From Antilocapra americana (lineage: Eukaryota > Chordata > Mammalia > Artiodactyla > Antilocapridae), in the NCBI GenBank assembly GCA_007570785.1, contig ML661383.1:62001-126000 (forward strand): a stretch of DNA of 64,000 nt, in the 5' to 3' direction. Below the pieces are notes generated by a model that saw only the letters and a list, made by a program, of their open reading frames with translations, made no database searches and was not told the origin of the DNA. Positions 1 through 13,061 of this stretch are shown here, in pieces. Both the position numbers and the translations under genes were made by a program. Position 1 is the first letter of the stretch, and every line of letters starts with the position of its first letter.

Positions 1-120
1 ACCTCCTTGTGATCCCATGAACTGCAACATACCAGGCTTCTCTGTCCTTCACTGTTTCCTGGGGTTTACACACTCATGTCCATTGAGTCAGGGATGCCTT
101 CCAGCCATCACTGTTAGTAG
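1..120 (-). repeat. BovB LINE 3'-end fragment
   Basis: Reads as the reverse complement of the BovB 3' region (ATCCCATGAACTGCAACAT, TGTCCATTGAGTCAGGGATG). It is cut by the window edge. Confidence 0.8.
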
Positions 121-640
121 ACAGAAATATAACTGATTTTTGTATGTTTATCTTAATTTCGGTGGCCTTGCTGAATTCATTATTTATAGAAGCTGTTTTG
201 GTAGATTCCTTCGAATCTCTTATGTAAATAAAGTCATCTGCAAATAAGAACAATTTTATTTCTTCCTTTATGATCTATAATGCCTTTTCTTCTTTTGCTT
301 TATTGAAATGGCTACAACCTTTAGCACCATGTTGGATGAGAGTAGTGAGAATGGGCATCCTTGCCTTGTTTCTGATTTTAAGTGTAAAATATTCTCTCTT
401 TCACCATTTAGCATATTAGTTGTAAACTGTCACTAAATCAAGTTGAAGACTTTTCCTTTTATCCATATTTTCTAAAATATTTTTTATCATGAGTGGGTTT
501 TGAGTTTTGTCAACTGGCTTTTCTGCACTGAAGTATATGTCCATCTGATTTTTCTTTTTTAGCTCATTTAATATGTTGTATTACAGTGCTCGATTTTTAA
601 ATCTTTAGCTAGCCTTGCAACCTTGAAATAAACCCCACTT
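121..640 (-). repeat. Old L1 ORF2 fragment
   Basis: Antisense L1 reverse-transcriptase region, recognised by the typical order of phrases such as GAGAATGGGCATCCTTGCCTTG and TCATCTGCAAATAAGAACAA. It is heavily decayed with no usable frame. Confidence 0.75.
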
Positions 641-679
641 TGCCATCCCAAACTCTCTAATTATCCTTTTGCCATAGTC

Positions 680-900
680 ATTCCCCATGGCTATATTTAA
701 AACAGATAACCAACAAGGATCTACTGTATAGCATGTAGAACTCTGTTCAAATTTATGTGTCAGCCTGGATAGAGGGGAGTTTGGGAGAATGAATACATCT
801 TTATGATGTATTATGTATGGTTGAGTTCCTTCACTGCTCACCTGTAACTATCGCAGTATTGTTAATCAGCTATACTTCAAGAAAATAGAAATTTAAAGGA
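680..900 (+). repeat. Old L1 3'-end fragment
   Basis: Plus-strand cetartiodactyl L1 3' UTR, with AACAGATAACCAACAAGGAT and CTACTGTATAGCA, ending in an A-rich tail near 900. It abuts the antisense L1 segment, possibly an inverted insertion or two separate events. Confidence 0.75.
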
Positions 901-1149
901 AAAGAAAAAGAACAAATGGTCAAGTAAAAGCATATTACCTCTAAAAGAAAATCCCACTCAATCATCATAGATAATGATTTTTATATATTATTATATACTA
1001 TTTGCTAATAGGTTTGTAGTTCTATTTTTTGTACTCTTTGTTTAGTTTTGATAGGGTAATATGATGTCCAAAAAAATGAATTGGGAACTAGTCACATTTT
1101 TCTGGGAAGAGATTGTGTAGAAACAATGTTAGTTTTTCTTTAAATATTC

Positions 1150-1655
1150 ATTAGCTTTTTTTTTTAGACTCTACATATAAGCAATCTCAAATGGTGTTTG
1201 TCTTTCTGTGTCTGACTTACTTCACTCAAAATGACAATCTCTAGGTCCATCTATTTCACTGCAAATGGCATTGTTTTGTTCTTCTTTATGGTTGAGTATT
1301 ATATGTGGATTCCAAAAAAAGGGTACAAATAAACTTATTTATGAAACAGAAGTAGAGTCACAGATGCATAAAACAAACTTATGGTTGCCAGGGGACAAGG
1401 GAGTGGGAGGAATAAATTGGAAATTTGAGGACTGACATACACACATCACTATAAATAAAACAGATAACTAGTAAGGACCTACTGTATAGCACAGGGAACT
1501 CAATACTCTGTAATGTATATATAATTTCATATATAAATTATATATGAAAAGAATCTAAAAAAAGGAGTGGATATTTGCATATGTATTACTGATTCACTTT
1601 GCTGTACACTTGAAACTAACACAACATTCTAAAACAACTATACTACAATAAAGTT
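1150..1655 (+). repeat. L1 3' end with inverted 5' part
   Basis: 1150-1310 is antisense L1 ORF2 end (CTGACTTACTTCACTCAAAA). 1320-1655 is sense L1 3' UTR (GACCTACTGTATAGCACAGG) ending in an A-rich stretch. The head-to-head arrangement with the 3' tail at the outside is the shape expected from twin priming. Confidence 0.7.
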
Positions 1656-1659
1656 TTTT

Positions 1660-1772
1660 GTATACACAAGATTTGTCTATTTTCTATTTTTCTGCATAGA
1701 TTCTTACCCATCCATACTTTTAGTTAATTTAGTTTTTAAAATAAAAATGCTCTTCATTAGCTTACTAATACA

Positions 1773-1808
<36 letters not shown>

Positions 1809-2460
1809 TATATATAAAGCCTAAATTATAAAATTATGAGATTGACCAAATATGTTATCTCCCTAGCTATATACTTCCCTACACACTTTAGTAGTTTTTA
1901 TATTAGGGTATACTTAAGTTGATTCTTAGCTTAGTGCCTGTCAAGATTTAAAATTGTGCTACCAATGATTTTGTGCATTTGGACAGAACACTGATATTTT
2001 CTTTATGAACTCCTTAGAGCAATCCTGAAGGAGGAAAAACTGAATGAGAGGTGAGGTACCTTAATATTACACAGTTTGCTGAGGCTCCTTCATGTTAAAT
2101 TACTTGCTTGTTAGTGGTAGAGCTGGATCAAGATTTTAATTCTAGAATCCTGTTCAACATTCTTGATGTCAGTAAGATCATAAGCAGAAATTATCCATAT
2201 GTTTTTGCTTGGAATTCATTTATTTGGCCCCTGCTTTGTTTTGTTTGGCATTGTGTTGGTTAATAATAATGTGTTGGTGCATTGCTGCACACTTTTTAGA
2301 AGAGTAATTGTTCTGCTGTATGTATATGCTGCTGTTTGGTAGAGTATGATAAAAATGTCAGTTAGTTGAAGTGGGTTGATTGGGTAGTTCTCAGTGTTCT
2401 ATAGCTTTACTGATCTTGCTGTTTTCTTGTTCTATCAATTAGAGAAAAGTACTGAAATGT
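1660..2460. other. Gene-free AT-rich stretch
   Basis: No coding signal. It holds a TA/CATA simple repeat at about 1768-1818 and a MIR-like relic near 2000-2165 (phrases resembling the MIR core and 3' part: gain of 'TTAGTGGTAGAGCTGGATC'). The rest is unassigned. Confidence 0.5.
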
Positions 2461-2462
2461 TT

Positions 2463-2581
2463 TGGAGGAGGAAATGACAACCTACTCCAGTATTCTTGTC
2501 AGGAAAGTCCCATGGACAGAGGACGCTGAAGGGCTACAGTACAGGGGGTTTCAAAGAGTCAGACATGACCGAGCACACATA
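2463..2581 (+). repeat. Bov-tA SINE, 3' part
   Basis: Carries the body of the SINE (CTCCAGTATTCTTG, CCCATGGACAGAGGA, AGTCAGACATGACCGAGCAC) without the tRNA-derived head. Confidence 0.85.
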
Positions 2582-2735
2582 CCCACCCACCGAAATGTCT
2601 ATAATTGTGCATTTGTTTGTTTGTCTTTTTAGGTCATTTATTTATTTATGCTTCATGTATTTAAAATTTCTATTATAGGGCTCAGGTTATATTTTCTGAT
2701 GAATTGATAGTTCAGTTATTGTAATGTCTCTCTTT

Positions 2736-4472
2736 CTAATTGCCTTTCTTTGGGATTGGAATGAAAACTGACCTTTTCCAGTCCTCTGCCCATTGCTGAG
2801 TTTTCCAAATTTGCTGACATACTGAGTGCAGCACTTTCACATTATCATCTTTCAGGATTTGAAATAGCTCAACTGGAATTCCATCACCTCCACTAGCTTT
2901 GTTCATAGTGATGCTTTCTAAGGCCCACTTGACTTCACATTCCAGGATGTCTGGCTCTAGGTGAATGATCACACCATCGTGATTATCTGAGTCATGAAGA
3001 TCTTTTTTGTACACTTCTTCTGTGTATTCTTGCCACCTCTTCTTAATATACTCTGCTTCTCTTAGGTCCATACCATTTCTGTCCTTTATCGAGCCCATCT
3101 TTGCATGAAGAGTTCACTTGGTATCTCTAATTTTCTTAAAGAGATCGCTAGTCTTTCCCATTCTGTTGTTTTCCTCTATTTCTTTGCATTGATCACTGAG
3201 GAAGGCTTTCTTATCGCTCCTTGCTATTCAAAATTCTCCAAGCCAAGCTTCAGCAATACGTGAACCATGAACTTCCAGATGTTCAAGGTGGTTTTAGAAA
3301 AGGCAGAGGAACCAGAGATCAAACAGCCAACATCTGCTGGCTCATTGAAAAAGTAAGAGAGTTCCAGAAAAACATCTATTTCTGCTTTATTGACTATGCC
3401 AAAGCCTTTGCCTGTGTGGATCACAATAAACTGTGGAAAATTCTGAAAGAGATGGGAATACCAGACCACCTGACCTGCCTCTTGAGAAACCTGTATGCAA
3501 GTCAGGAAGCAATAGTTAGAACTGGACATGGAACAACAGACTGGTTCCAAATAGGAAAAGGAGTATGTCAAGACTGTTATTGTCACCCTGCTTATTTAAC
3601 GTATATGCAGAGTACATCATGAGAACAATGGGCTGGAAGAAGCACAAGCTGGAATCAAGATTGCTGGGAGAAATAACAATAACCTCAGATATGCAGATGA
3701 CACCACCCTTATGGCAGAAAGAGAAGAGGAACTAAAAAGCCTCTCTTAATGAAAGTGAAAGAGGAGAGTGAAAAAGTTGGCTTAAAGCTCCACATTCAGA
3801 AAACTAAGATCATGGCATCTGGTCCCATCACTTCATGGCAAATAGATGGGGAAACAGTGGAAACAGTGTCAGACTTTATTTTTGGGAGATCCAAAATCAC
3901 TGCAGATGGTGACTGCAGCCATGAAATTAAAAGACGCTTACTCCTTGGAAGGAAGGTTATGACCAACCTAGACAGCATATTAAAAAGCAGAGACATTACT
4001 TTGCCAACAAAGGTCTGTCTAGTCAAGGCTACAGTTTTTCCAGTGGTCATGTATTGATGTGAGAGTAGGACTATAAAGAAAGCTGAGCGCCAAAGAATTG
4101 ATGCTTTTGAACAGTGGTGTTGATGAAGCCTCTTGAGAGTCCCTTGGACTGCAAGAAGATCCAAGCAGTCCATCCTAAGGGAGATCAGTCCTGGGTGTTC
4201 ATTGGAAGGACTGATGTTTAAACTGAAACTCCAATACTTTGGCCACCTCATGCAAAGTGTTGGCTCATTGGAAAAAGACCCTAATGCTGGGAAGGTTTGG
4301 GGGCACGAGGAGAAGGGGAAGACAGAGGATGAGATGGCTGGATGGCATCACTGACTCAATGGACATGGGTTTGGGTAGACTCCGGAAGTTGGTGATGGAC
4401 AGGGAGGCCTAGCGTGCTGCAATTCATGGGGTCACAAAGAGTTTGTCAGGACTGAGTGACTGGAGTGAACTG
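2736..4472 (+). mobile_element. BovB LINE copy with twin-priming inversion
   Basis: A 13-bp direct repeat AATGTCTCTCTTT flanks the element at 2723-2735 and 4473-4485. From about 3225 to 4472 it reads sense BovB reverse transcriptase through the 3' end (ACTGAGTGACTGGAGTGAAC). From about 3225 back to 2736 it reads antisense and holds the upstream part of the same polyprotein, finishing at PIPKKGN. About 20 codons between the two halves are missing at the junction. The coding frame is broken by stops and frameshifts, so no protein is expected. The combination of target duplication, inversion and small junction loss is the signature of twin-primed reverse transcription. Confidence 0.88.
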
Positions 4473-4649
4473 AATGTCTCTCTTTACCATTGGTCACATT
4501 CCTCACATCAATATACCCACTCCAACTTTCTTATGATTAGTGTTTCCATCATATATTGTTTTCTCCCTTTTTATTCTTAACCTGTTTTCATCTTTACATT
4601 TAAAATTGGTTCCCTGGAAATAGCATGTAGTTGGTTTTTATTTTTCAAA

Positions 4650-5175
4650 GGGCAGAGCAGAAATAAATGAAGAAGAAATTAAGGAGACAATAGCAAAAAT
4701 CAGTAAAACTAAAAGTTTGTTCTTTGAGAAGATAAACAAAATTGACAAACCATTTGTCAGACTCATCAAGAAGAAAAGGGAGAAGACTCAAATCAATAAA
4801 ATTGGAAATGAAAAAGGAGAAGAAGAATTACAACAGACAATGGAGAAATGTAATACAAAGGATCATAAGAGATGACAATGAGCAACTATATGCCAAAAAA
4901 GTGGACAACTGGAAGAAATGGACAAATTCTTAGAAAAGTATAACCTTTCAAGACTGAACCAGAAAGAAATAGAAAATGTGAACACATCAATCACAAGCAC
5001 TGAAATTAAAACTATGATCAAAAATCTTGCAACAACCAAAGTCTAGGTCCAGATGGCTTCACAGGCAAATTCTACCAAACATTTAGGGAAGAGCAACACC
5101 TATCATAGTTGAACTCTCTCAGAAAATTGCAGAAGAAAAACTCCCAAATTCATTCTACAAGGTGACCATCACCCT
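4650..5175 (+). repeat. L1 ORF2 fragment
   Basis: Plus-strand L1 ORF2 region just upstream of the RT domain, with phrases matching the intact copy at 27000-27480 (for example TTCTTTGAGAAGATAAACAA). Frameshifts at 4930 and 5040 break it. It lacks both the 5' and 3' parts of the element. Confidence 0.85.
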
Positions 5176-5177
5176 AA

Positions 5178-5585
5178 TTTATTTTAAACTGGTGGATAAT
5201 CACTTTACAATGTTGTGTTGGTTTCTGCTGTACTACAGTGTGAATGTTATAAGTATATATCTTTTCCCTCTTGAGCCTCCCTCCCTCTCTCCCCTCCTAT
5301 CTCTCTAAGTCATCACAGAGCACCAGCTGAGCTCCCTGAGTTATATAGCAGCTTCTCAACTATTTTATACATGGTAGTGTATATCTGTCAGTGCTACTCT
5401 CTCAATTTTTCCCATCCTCTCCTTTCACTGGGTCCACAAGTCCATTCTCTATTTCTGCATCTCTGTTCCTGCCCTGCATATAGGTTCATCAGTACCATTT
5501 TTCTAGATTCCATATATATGTGTTAATATATATGTTTTCTTTTTCTGTTTATGATTTGTTCACATTGTATGACAGAATCTAGGTA
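5178..5585 (-). repeat. L1 3' UTR fragment
   Basis: Antisense L1 3' end with the C/T-rich stretch CCTCCCTCCCTCTCTCCCCT and CATAGGTTCATCAGTACC-like phrases. Its 3' end faces the L1 ORF2 fragment on its left, so it is a separate insertion rather than a twin-primed partner. Confidence 0.75.
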
Positions 5586-5587
5586 GA

Positions 5588-5700
5588 GTTCTCCAGTGAA
5601 ATCATCTAGCCCTAGAGATTTCTTTAGGGAATTTTATACTTATAAATTCAATTTCTTTAATAGCTATCAGGCTATTGAAATTATCACTCACCATCCCAAA
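5588..5700 (-). repeat. Short old L1 ORF2 relic
   Basis: Antisense L1 phrase AGTGAAATCATCTAGCCCTA and AATTTCTTTAATAGCTATCA, decayed. Confidence 0.6.
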
Positions 5701-7110
5701 CCCCAGCAACCTCTGATCTTTTTATCAGTCTATTATATTATTTCTTCTATTTTTGTATACATTTGGAAACTTTTTTTTACTAAAATTAAAGAAATAAAGA
5801 GGAAAAATATAATATCTACTTGAAGATATATTTTGTTTATCAGAGCCTGTACACTTGATGAATCAGTAAATAATATAACATAAAATAAAATATCTATATG
5901 CTCAAAATATTTCCTTTGGTATTTTAAGGTTAAATTTTATAAATTGAGGGGGGTGCTATGTTGAGATCATTAAGCCTAATGATAAACCTGGAACTTCAAA
6001 ATATGGAAATATCAGCAATGAGAAACAAACTGTTTTTATATAAAAAAATTCTCTTGTTCCTTAATTTAATTTACACTCCCATAGTTTTTAAGGGTGGTGA
6101 ATGTCAGTATGACAACACAGTTAGGATATATTTAATACAAAATGAAATTGTCTGCTTTTGGTTTCTTCTCTTATTAAAGTTTCATATTAATGGCCTGTCA
6201 TCCTAAGATATATGCTTAAAAATGACACACTATAGATTTGAACTTTGGATAAACTCACATTATGGGACATTTTATTATTTATTTATAGTTTTTCCTGCCC
6301 TTCCAAAGTGACAAACTTCCTTCAGGCATATTTAGGGATTTTGAAAGAGGTATGTATTAGAAACTAGAACCTGATCAATCATGTAATTTAAAGCTCTCAT
6401 TTTACAGATAAAATCATTTAGTTCCCATAGAGACTGTGTATGTGATTGTCTGCATGACATCATCTCCCTCAGATTTCCCGGGAACTATATTTCACCTGTT
6501 TCATCCACATGATTTCTATTTTGATCTTCAGTTATTTTCTGTTTACTCCTGGCCACAGTTGATTGTTCTAGAAGTTGGTATCTTTACAAAGATTGCTAGA
6601 GTTTGATAAAGTCTAAGTTATAAAATTGTTAGCAGCTCTGCCTTCTATCATTTAGGAAAAAACTCATTGGCAACAAGAGAAAAAGCTAAAACTGATGGGG
6701 AGAAACAGAGATAAGAGACCCATCAGGACTCAAGTCTCCGACCCCTGAACCTCTGATTAATCCTTGTTTATTCAAATAAAAACCCCAACATCCTCTAAAG
6801 AAGTTTCTTCTTTTCCTTTGGCTAATTTATTAATACGTAAATGTCCCTGAAACATAAAGAATCCCAATTAACAGTGCTATGAAGATTAAACAACTTATCC
6901 AAAGCTTAAAAACCAGTTCAAATTTGCTTTGGAACCCAATATTCTCTCAGCCTAGTAAGAGGAACTAATAAATTCTTGTTGGAATCAGACTGCAAAATAT
7001 CATGTGTTTTTAAAAATTTGTTACATTTCATATATATATTTATGACCATTACATTGCACTCTCTTTAGTAGAAGTTTGCCTCAAGTAATAAAATATGCTA
7101 TATGTTTTAT
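5701..7110. other. Gene-free stretch, nothing recognised
   Basis: AT-rich sequence with no coding potential above background and no repeat family I can name. Confidence 0.5.
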
Positions 7111-7427
7111 TTGTGAAGTGAACTGAAAGTCCTCAGTCACATCCAACACTTTGCTACCCGATGGACGATACAGTGCATGGAATCGTTCAGGCCAGAATAC
7201 TGGAATGGGTAGCCTTTCTCTTCTCCAGGAGATCTTCTCATCCCAGGGATTGAACCCAGGTCTCCCACATTGCAGAAAGATTCTTTACCAGCTGAGCCAC
7301 AAGGGAAGCTCAAGAATACTAGAGTGGGTAGCTTTTCCCTTCTCCAGTGGATGTTCCCAACCCAGGAATCAAACCAGGGTCTCCTGCATTGCAGACAGAT
7401 TCTTTACTAACTGAGCTATCAGAGAAG
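7111..7427 (-). repeat. Bov-tA SINE with duplicated head unit
   Basis: Antisense Bov-tA. The tRNA-derived head unit (GAACCCAGGTCTCCCACATTG ... CAGCTGAGCCACAAGGGAAG) occurs twice in tandem, at about 7197-7315 and 7316-7427. Flanks share GCTATAT at 7097-7103 and 7427-7433, a probable decayed target duplication. Confidence 0.85.
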
Positions 7428-7429
7428 CT

Positions 7430-9089
7430 ATATTTTTAACTTCTAACAAAATTGAGCATTTCTTAACAGTAGAAACAACATTATGTCTCTGATTTGCTTT
7501 AAAATAATGTAGCACAAAAAATGGGGGGAGGTGGCAAAATATAAAACAAGATTAGGAAAACAACAATGGCTGTTGAAGCTGAGACATGACTAAAGGAAAT
7601 TCATTATACAATTTGCTCTTTTTTTGTGCATGCTGGAAAAATTTCATTATACAAAATTATAAGAAAAATATATTATAATTATAGGTTCTCATTAAATACT
7701 GGCAATCTCTAGCCCCCCCATTCCCCCCAGCCCTACTCATAGCTCAATTTGGGGGAAAAAATAGGAAGAAATGAGAATAATCAAGAAAGGTAAGGGTCAT
7801 ATTTACTAACTCTGGTACGTCTGCTTTCTGAATTATTAGTGACAGAAAAAATTTTTAAGTTCAAATCTCTGAATAACTATTTCCAAATTCTATCCACTTT
7901 TCTCATCTTTTTCACCATTTGGCAATTTCTATGGCATATTTTTATTGAATTTTACTCTAGTTTCACTTTTTGACTCACACTTTTATAGGCATAGGAAGTG
8001 AAACCATTTTACTTGTAAAAATGGGATTATCACTTTTACTTTGGTATCTTTTAAGTTTACAAGTTTTTCTCAGCTTCTTTATTGTAGCTAAATTTAAATG
8101 AAACTAGGGAAGTTCTCATACTGTATTCACTGGGGGAAAATATGTACAAATGCATATACAGTATATTTTCTTTGTTCTTCACTGTTTTCTTTTGCTTTTT
8201 AAAAAATGGAAATAAAACCCCAAATGCTAATTGTAGGTTTCAATCTAGGATATAATTTAAAGATCCACCATTCTGATTATCTGACTCAATAGCAGACTAT
8301 ATTGATTTTATTTATTTCTATATTATTTTTTATTCTGTATACATGTTAGGTAAATATGTATTACTTTTATAATTAGAAAAAATATATAAAAATTTAAGAC
8401 TTCTGCAGCATATTTTAATCTGGGTAGCAAGATCATTTTCGTTGGGATAGAAAATAATCCAAACAGAGCTGAGATGAAATGAAATCATTATAGAAAGGAC
8501 AGAAATTCACCTTCCTTCAAGGAGAGAGAAGGCAAAATTCAATGGAAGCCCATAAGAATGACCACGTAAGGCTAATTAAAAAATTCCTCAAATACCCATG
8601 ATAAAAGAAACTAATAACTTTATATAAAAAGACTTTTTTTGCAAAACTCTCTAAAAGTTACACAAATATGCAGACACACATGTGTAAGTATGTATATATA
8701 TATCTATAATGATGAATTATGTTTTATATATTTGTATAACACAAGCATATTGAAAGATGTGCAAGGCCTTTTGTTATTTAGCATAGGAACAAAGTGAGAA
8801 GGTAAATAAAAGTAGAGTTTGTTGAAAAAGGAAGGACAGAAATAGAGAAAAGAAATAAGAACAAAATGAACAGTTTTTGACTCCACTTATGCAAATTTAC
8901 ACATTTGTGTATATGTTGAGAGAATCTTGCTAAAGAATGATCACTTCATCTTTAACAGTGGTGTTGTCTGTTGATGGAACTTTAATAATTTTTACTGTCT
9001 TTTTGTTTTGTTTTTAAAGTTAGCATTCACATGTATATAATAAAAATTACATTATTTTCATTTTTTAAAAACAAAGTACATGGAGTCTG
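7430..9089. other. Gene-free stretch, nothing recognised
   Basis: AT-rich, with short TATA simple runs near 8690-8705. No gene or named repeat seen. Confidence 0.5.
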
Positions 9090-9310
9090 AAGTCAAAATA
9101 TCCTTATCCCAGCTCACTGTGTATATTAGACAAACTGGCATATCAGGCTGAGTACTGAATCTAACTCTTCCAGTTTTCTCTTCACTAAAATAGAAAAAGT
9201 AAATAGTATTATCAACATGGGGTCAGTGAGAAAACTGAATGATATAATTCACATATATATCAGTACTGCATGCTGAAAGTAATCAGTAAATATTAACTAT
9301 TATCATTATT
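9090..9310 (-). repeat. MIR-like relic
   Basis: Antisense order of MIR phrases: a TTTTCTCTTCACTAAAATAGA region followed by AGTAATCAGTAAATATTAAC. Strongly diverged. Confidence 0.5.
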
Positions 9311-9439
9311 TTAAGATGGAAAAGAATTTTTGTTAAATGAGAAAAGCCCAATAATGGTGGCTGCATGTGGTGATGTGCTGGTATGTGTCAGGCATTAAGG
9401 TAAAGGTTAGTTAGTTATTCAGACTGTTCTTCAGGATTG

Positions 9440-9850
9440 TATTAGTTTTCTGTTGCTGCATAATAAATTACCCAAACCATTGGCTTAACACATTGCCCAT
9501 TCTGTTCACCACAGTTAGGTAAGCAGGTGAAGAGTTCAAAACAGTGAGGCTGGGCTCTCTGCTCAGCATTTCAAATCAAAGCCAAAATTAAGGTTTTAGT
9601 CAACCTTCATGTTCATCTGGAGCTCAGGGTTCTCTTCTAACCTTACGTGGCTGTGGCAGGATTCAGTTTCTTGCAGTAATGGGACAGAGGTCCCCATTTC
9701 CTTGCTGTATCAGCAAATGACCCCTCTAAGCTCCTAGAGGATTCTCACATTCCTTGCACACAGCTCTCTTCATCTTCAAAGCCAGAAATTGAGAACCTTC
9801 CTAACATCAAAATCTTTCTTCAGGAAGAACTCAGTTCCTCTAAAAGGCTC
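9440..9850 (+). repeat. Ancient mammalian repeat, family not named
   Basis: Contains ATTAGTTTTCTGTTGCTGCA and a region resembling TTTCCTTGCTG...CATCTTCAAAGCCAG, a widespread ancient mammalian repeat that I recognise but cannot name securely. No coding content. Confidence 0.5.
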
Positions 9851-9894
9851 ACTTGATAGATGAGATCTCAGATAACTTTGCTTTTGTGCCATAA

Positions 9895-10105
9895 GGGCTT
9901 CCTAGGTGATGCTAGTGGTAAAGAATCCATCTGCCAATGCAGGAGACTTAAAAATGTGGGTTCGGTCCCTGGGTCTGGAAGATCCCCTGAAAGAGGAAAC
10001 AGCCACCCATTTCAGTATTCTTGCATGAAGAATCTCATGGACAGAGGAGCCTGGCAGGATATAGTCCACAGGGTCGAGCAGAATTGGACAGGACTGAAGT
10101 GGCAT
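9895..10105 (+). repeat. Bov-tA SINE
   Basis: Full-length order: head GGGCTTCCTAGGTGATGC, B-box-like GGGTTCGGTCCCTGGG, body TTTCAGTATTCTTGC, tail TTGGACAGGACTGAAGT. Confidence 0.9.
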
Positions 10106-13060
10106 ATAAGATAACCTAATCATGAGAGTAACTATCCAATCATATCTACAAAATCCTTGTGCAGAAAAAGAGAAGCTTGGGGGACCATGCTAGAATTTGA
10201 CCTAACACAAGGATGTTTCATTATCTTAGACTATTTTATTTATTTTAAGGTCAGATATTCAGATTGTCTGTTCCAGTAATTCTTTTGGTGGGATCTACAC
10301 CATTCAGTAAGGTTTGGTTTGCGTTTTATTAGCCTAATGATAGTCTTTTGAGAGTACACTTGGCTATACTATGTCAGCTTACTATGATAAATATGTGGGA
10401 GAAAAGGTAGTTATTTCTATCTAAGCTTAATTGTATGCCTTATATGTTGGATTACATTATCATCATTTAAAACTACATAATGTAGTACTCAAGTACCAAC
10501 AATAATCTCAAGAAACAGCATCTTTCCAAATTTCAACATAATTTTGCTCTTGTATGTTCTTCCTTCTTTCTCACTTCTTCCACAAAAAGGGATGCAGATG
10601 AAAAGGGGCAATTTTAAAAGATAAATATATATTAACAATGACAAATATAAGCCTAGTATATAGAAGTGAAAGTATAGTATATAGAAGTGAAAGTAAAATG
10701 CCACACAGGGCTTGAAAATAAAATAATTTTACCCTCTGAAATTTAAATACTGTATAATCAGAGCAGAGATATGTTCTTGTAAAATAAACTAAGATAGGAA
10801 CATCATTTTTCCCTCCATTATTTGATACTCTTTAAACATTTTAACATCTCAAATCTGGATCACCTTACAATTGATGGATACATTTAAAGTAAATTATTTC
10901 TTTTCAGAAAAAAATACATTGATAGAAAGCCTTACAATAGAGAAAATACTAAGTAACTCCTAGCCTGCAAGACCAAAGTATTAACATAACTAAAGAAAAA
11001 AGTGCCATTTAACAAACTCTTTGCCTCACTTCATTTGTACCTTTCTGCTCTCAGCCCCATGGAGAACTATGAATGTGGCACTCAGCCAGCTATTCCCAGG
11101 AAGCAGATATGCTGCAATCTGAGAAGTTTAAATAGTGAAATTATCATTCTGAAAATAACATTGTCTCCAGTAAGAAGATTGAATAAGAAGACAGTGTTTG
11201 TCCAAGACTAAAGTCAGACCTAAAATATGACGACTTTACCAAGTAAATGTCCCTCAGCAAGTCCCCCTGGTGACCACAGCCCAAATATTCTGACTCCTCA
11301 AACTTTGACATATTTCTTATATGTTCTATGTTACATATTCACTACAGAAAATGATACCGAACATCCAAAAATTTTAATCAGTTAGGTAAAGCCAGGATTC
11401 AGGCTTTGTCTAGCAATAGCACCCCAAATTCATGTTTAATAAATATTTATTGCAGGTATATTATGATGAAAAAAGTAATTGTATATTTAAATCCATAATG
11501 TATGAAAATTCACTCGTTTATTGAACAAATATTTATTGAGAGACCTATTATGTGTTAAGTGTCTCAAACACTGAGGAAGCAAGAGTGAACAAATCAGTAA
11601 ACTGCTCCCATGGAACTGATAGTCTAGTGAGGGAGACAGACAACACACAAGTCTAACTCTGCCATGTCAGGACATTGAGAGTAAAGAGGAAGGAGAAGTG
11701 AATAGCCGAGGAAGGGGCCCACTGATAAAATGACATTAATAGAGGAATCTCTTACTAGAGTGATTTATGTTGTTGGGTCTTATTTTCTTTTCTTCTTCCT
11801 CTTTCTACTTCTTATTTCCAAGTAAGTGAAAATGAGAATATTCAGAGGATTGACTTATTGCAAACTAACTTCAGAGGATATACCTAAAGACTGGCATCCT
11901 GTCTATGCATGCTAGCAAGACCAAACCAAGTATTTAATCCAGAGGCAAACACACAATCTATTTATCTACAACAAGTAAGTAGGTTCATTCAAAGTTTGAG
12001 ATGTAAGTTAATTATTCCTTAAGAACGTAAAATTTGCTGAGTTTAAAGCTATTGTGCTATTCTTTCTAAAATTGTACTTTTAAACAACTTCTCTCTCTCT
12101 TGGTAACTTCAGGCAGAAAGGTTGTTTTTAACATTATTCCTTTCTCTTTAAACTTGTGAAGGTGACTGTTTGCCTTTAGCAAACGTTTATTCTTATTAGT
12201 CTTTCCAGCCTGCTTAATGAGCATCACCTCTCACCGTTTGGCTTCTGTAGCTCAGATACTTTATTCTGAAAGTGCTGCTTTCATGTGAAAAATGATACTC
12301 TGTAGCTGTAACTAGAGCTATAGAAATCATATGTACAATGAAAATAAGTCTAAATGAGTATTTCTCACAGAGAATGTAAGAGAGCATAATGGTATTTTAT
12401 TCTGTTTTTATTTCAACTTTGGGCATATGAGATGTACTTTGGTAGTAAGCTCTACTATACTGCCTTCTTTTTGAAATACCAATTCAGAAATTTGAATTTT
12501 TTCTCTTTCCTAGAAATAACGTAATTATTAACTTTATGGAAAAAAGGTGATTGTCACACGCTAATAATGACATTAATGAAATTGATTATTTTTTAACAAG
12601 TTAAAAGGAGATAAAAGTCAAACATAGAAGTATTATGGCTTGAAATATGTCTGTCTGCTTACTTCTGTGCCTTAGGGGCGTTAGATTCAATTAGTATGCC
12701 TAAATTCAAAGTCAGCTGTTAGAGACTGTGAACTTCAAAAACCTAGATGGAAAAAAAAATATAAAAAGCCTGGGAAAATTATAACCAATAGGCATACTAA
12801 TTGTGGATGTTACTCTAAAAGTTTATCTGTGATCTAAGCTTCTTAAGGTAGTATGAAGTATTTTCAAAACATTTTAAATATTTTAAAAGATCACCCCAAA
12901 AGAGAGAAAGCATAGGTATAGCTTCATATTTGAAACAGCAGTGCCACCTTGTGACAAACTACTTCAACATAATTCTGTTCCTTGTTTCCTTATTCCTAAC
13001 CAATTCCGTTTACTTATGCCATACAACGATATATGAGACAAACAATGCACTTCAATTTTC
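10106..13060. other. Gene-free stretch with small repeats
   Basis: No coding exon recognised. A 21-bp unit is duplicated in tandem at 10654-10695. An ancient L2/MIR-like relic lies at about 11430-11650 (AACAAATATTTATTGAGAGA, then TGGAACTGATAGTCTAGTGA). The remainder is unassigned. Confidence 0.5.
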
Positions 13061-13061
13061 T

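Noticed and set aside
1768..1818. CRISPR-like or regulatory array
   Set aside because: It is a simple TA/CATA microsatellite; no CRISPR repeat-spacer pattern occurs in the window.
3221..4354. Reverse-transcriptase-like open frames as a domesticated gene
   Set aside because: They are broken BovB blocks within one twin-primed insertion, with stops and frameshifts; other BovB copies here show the same decay.
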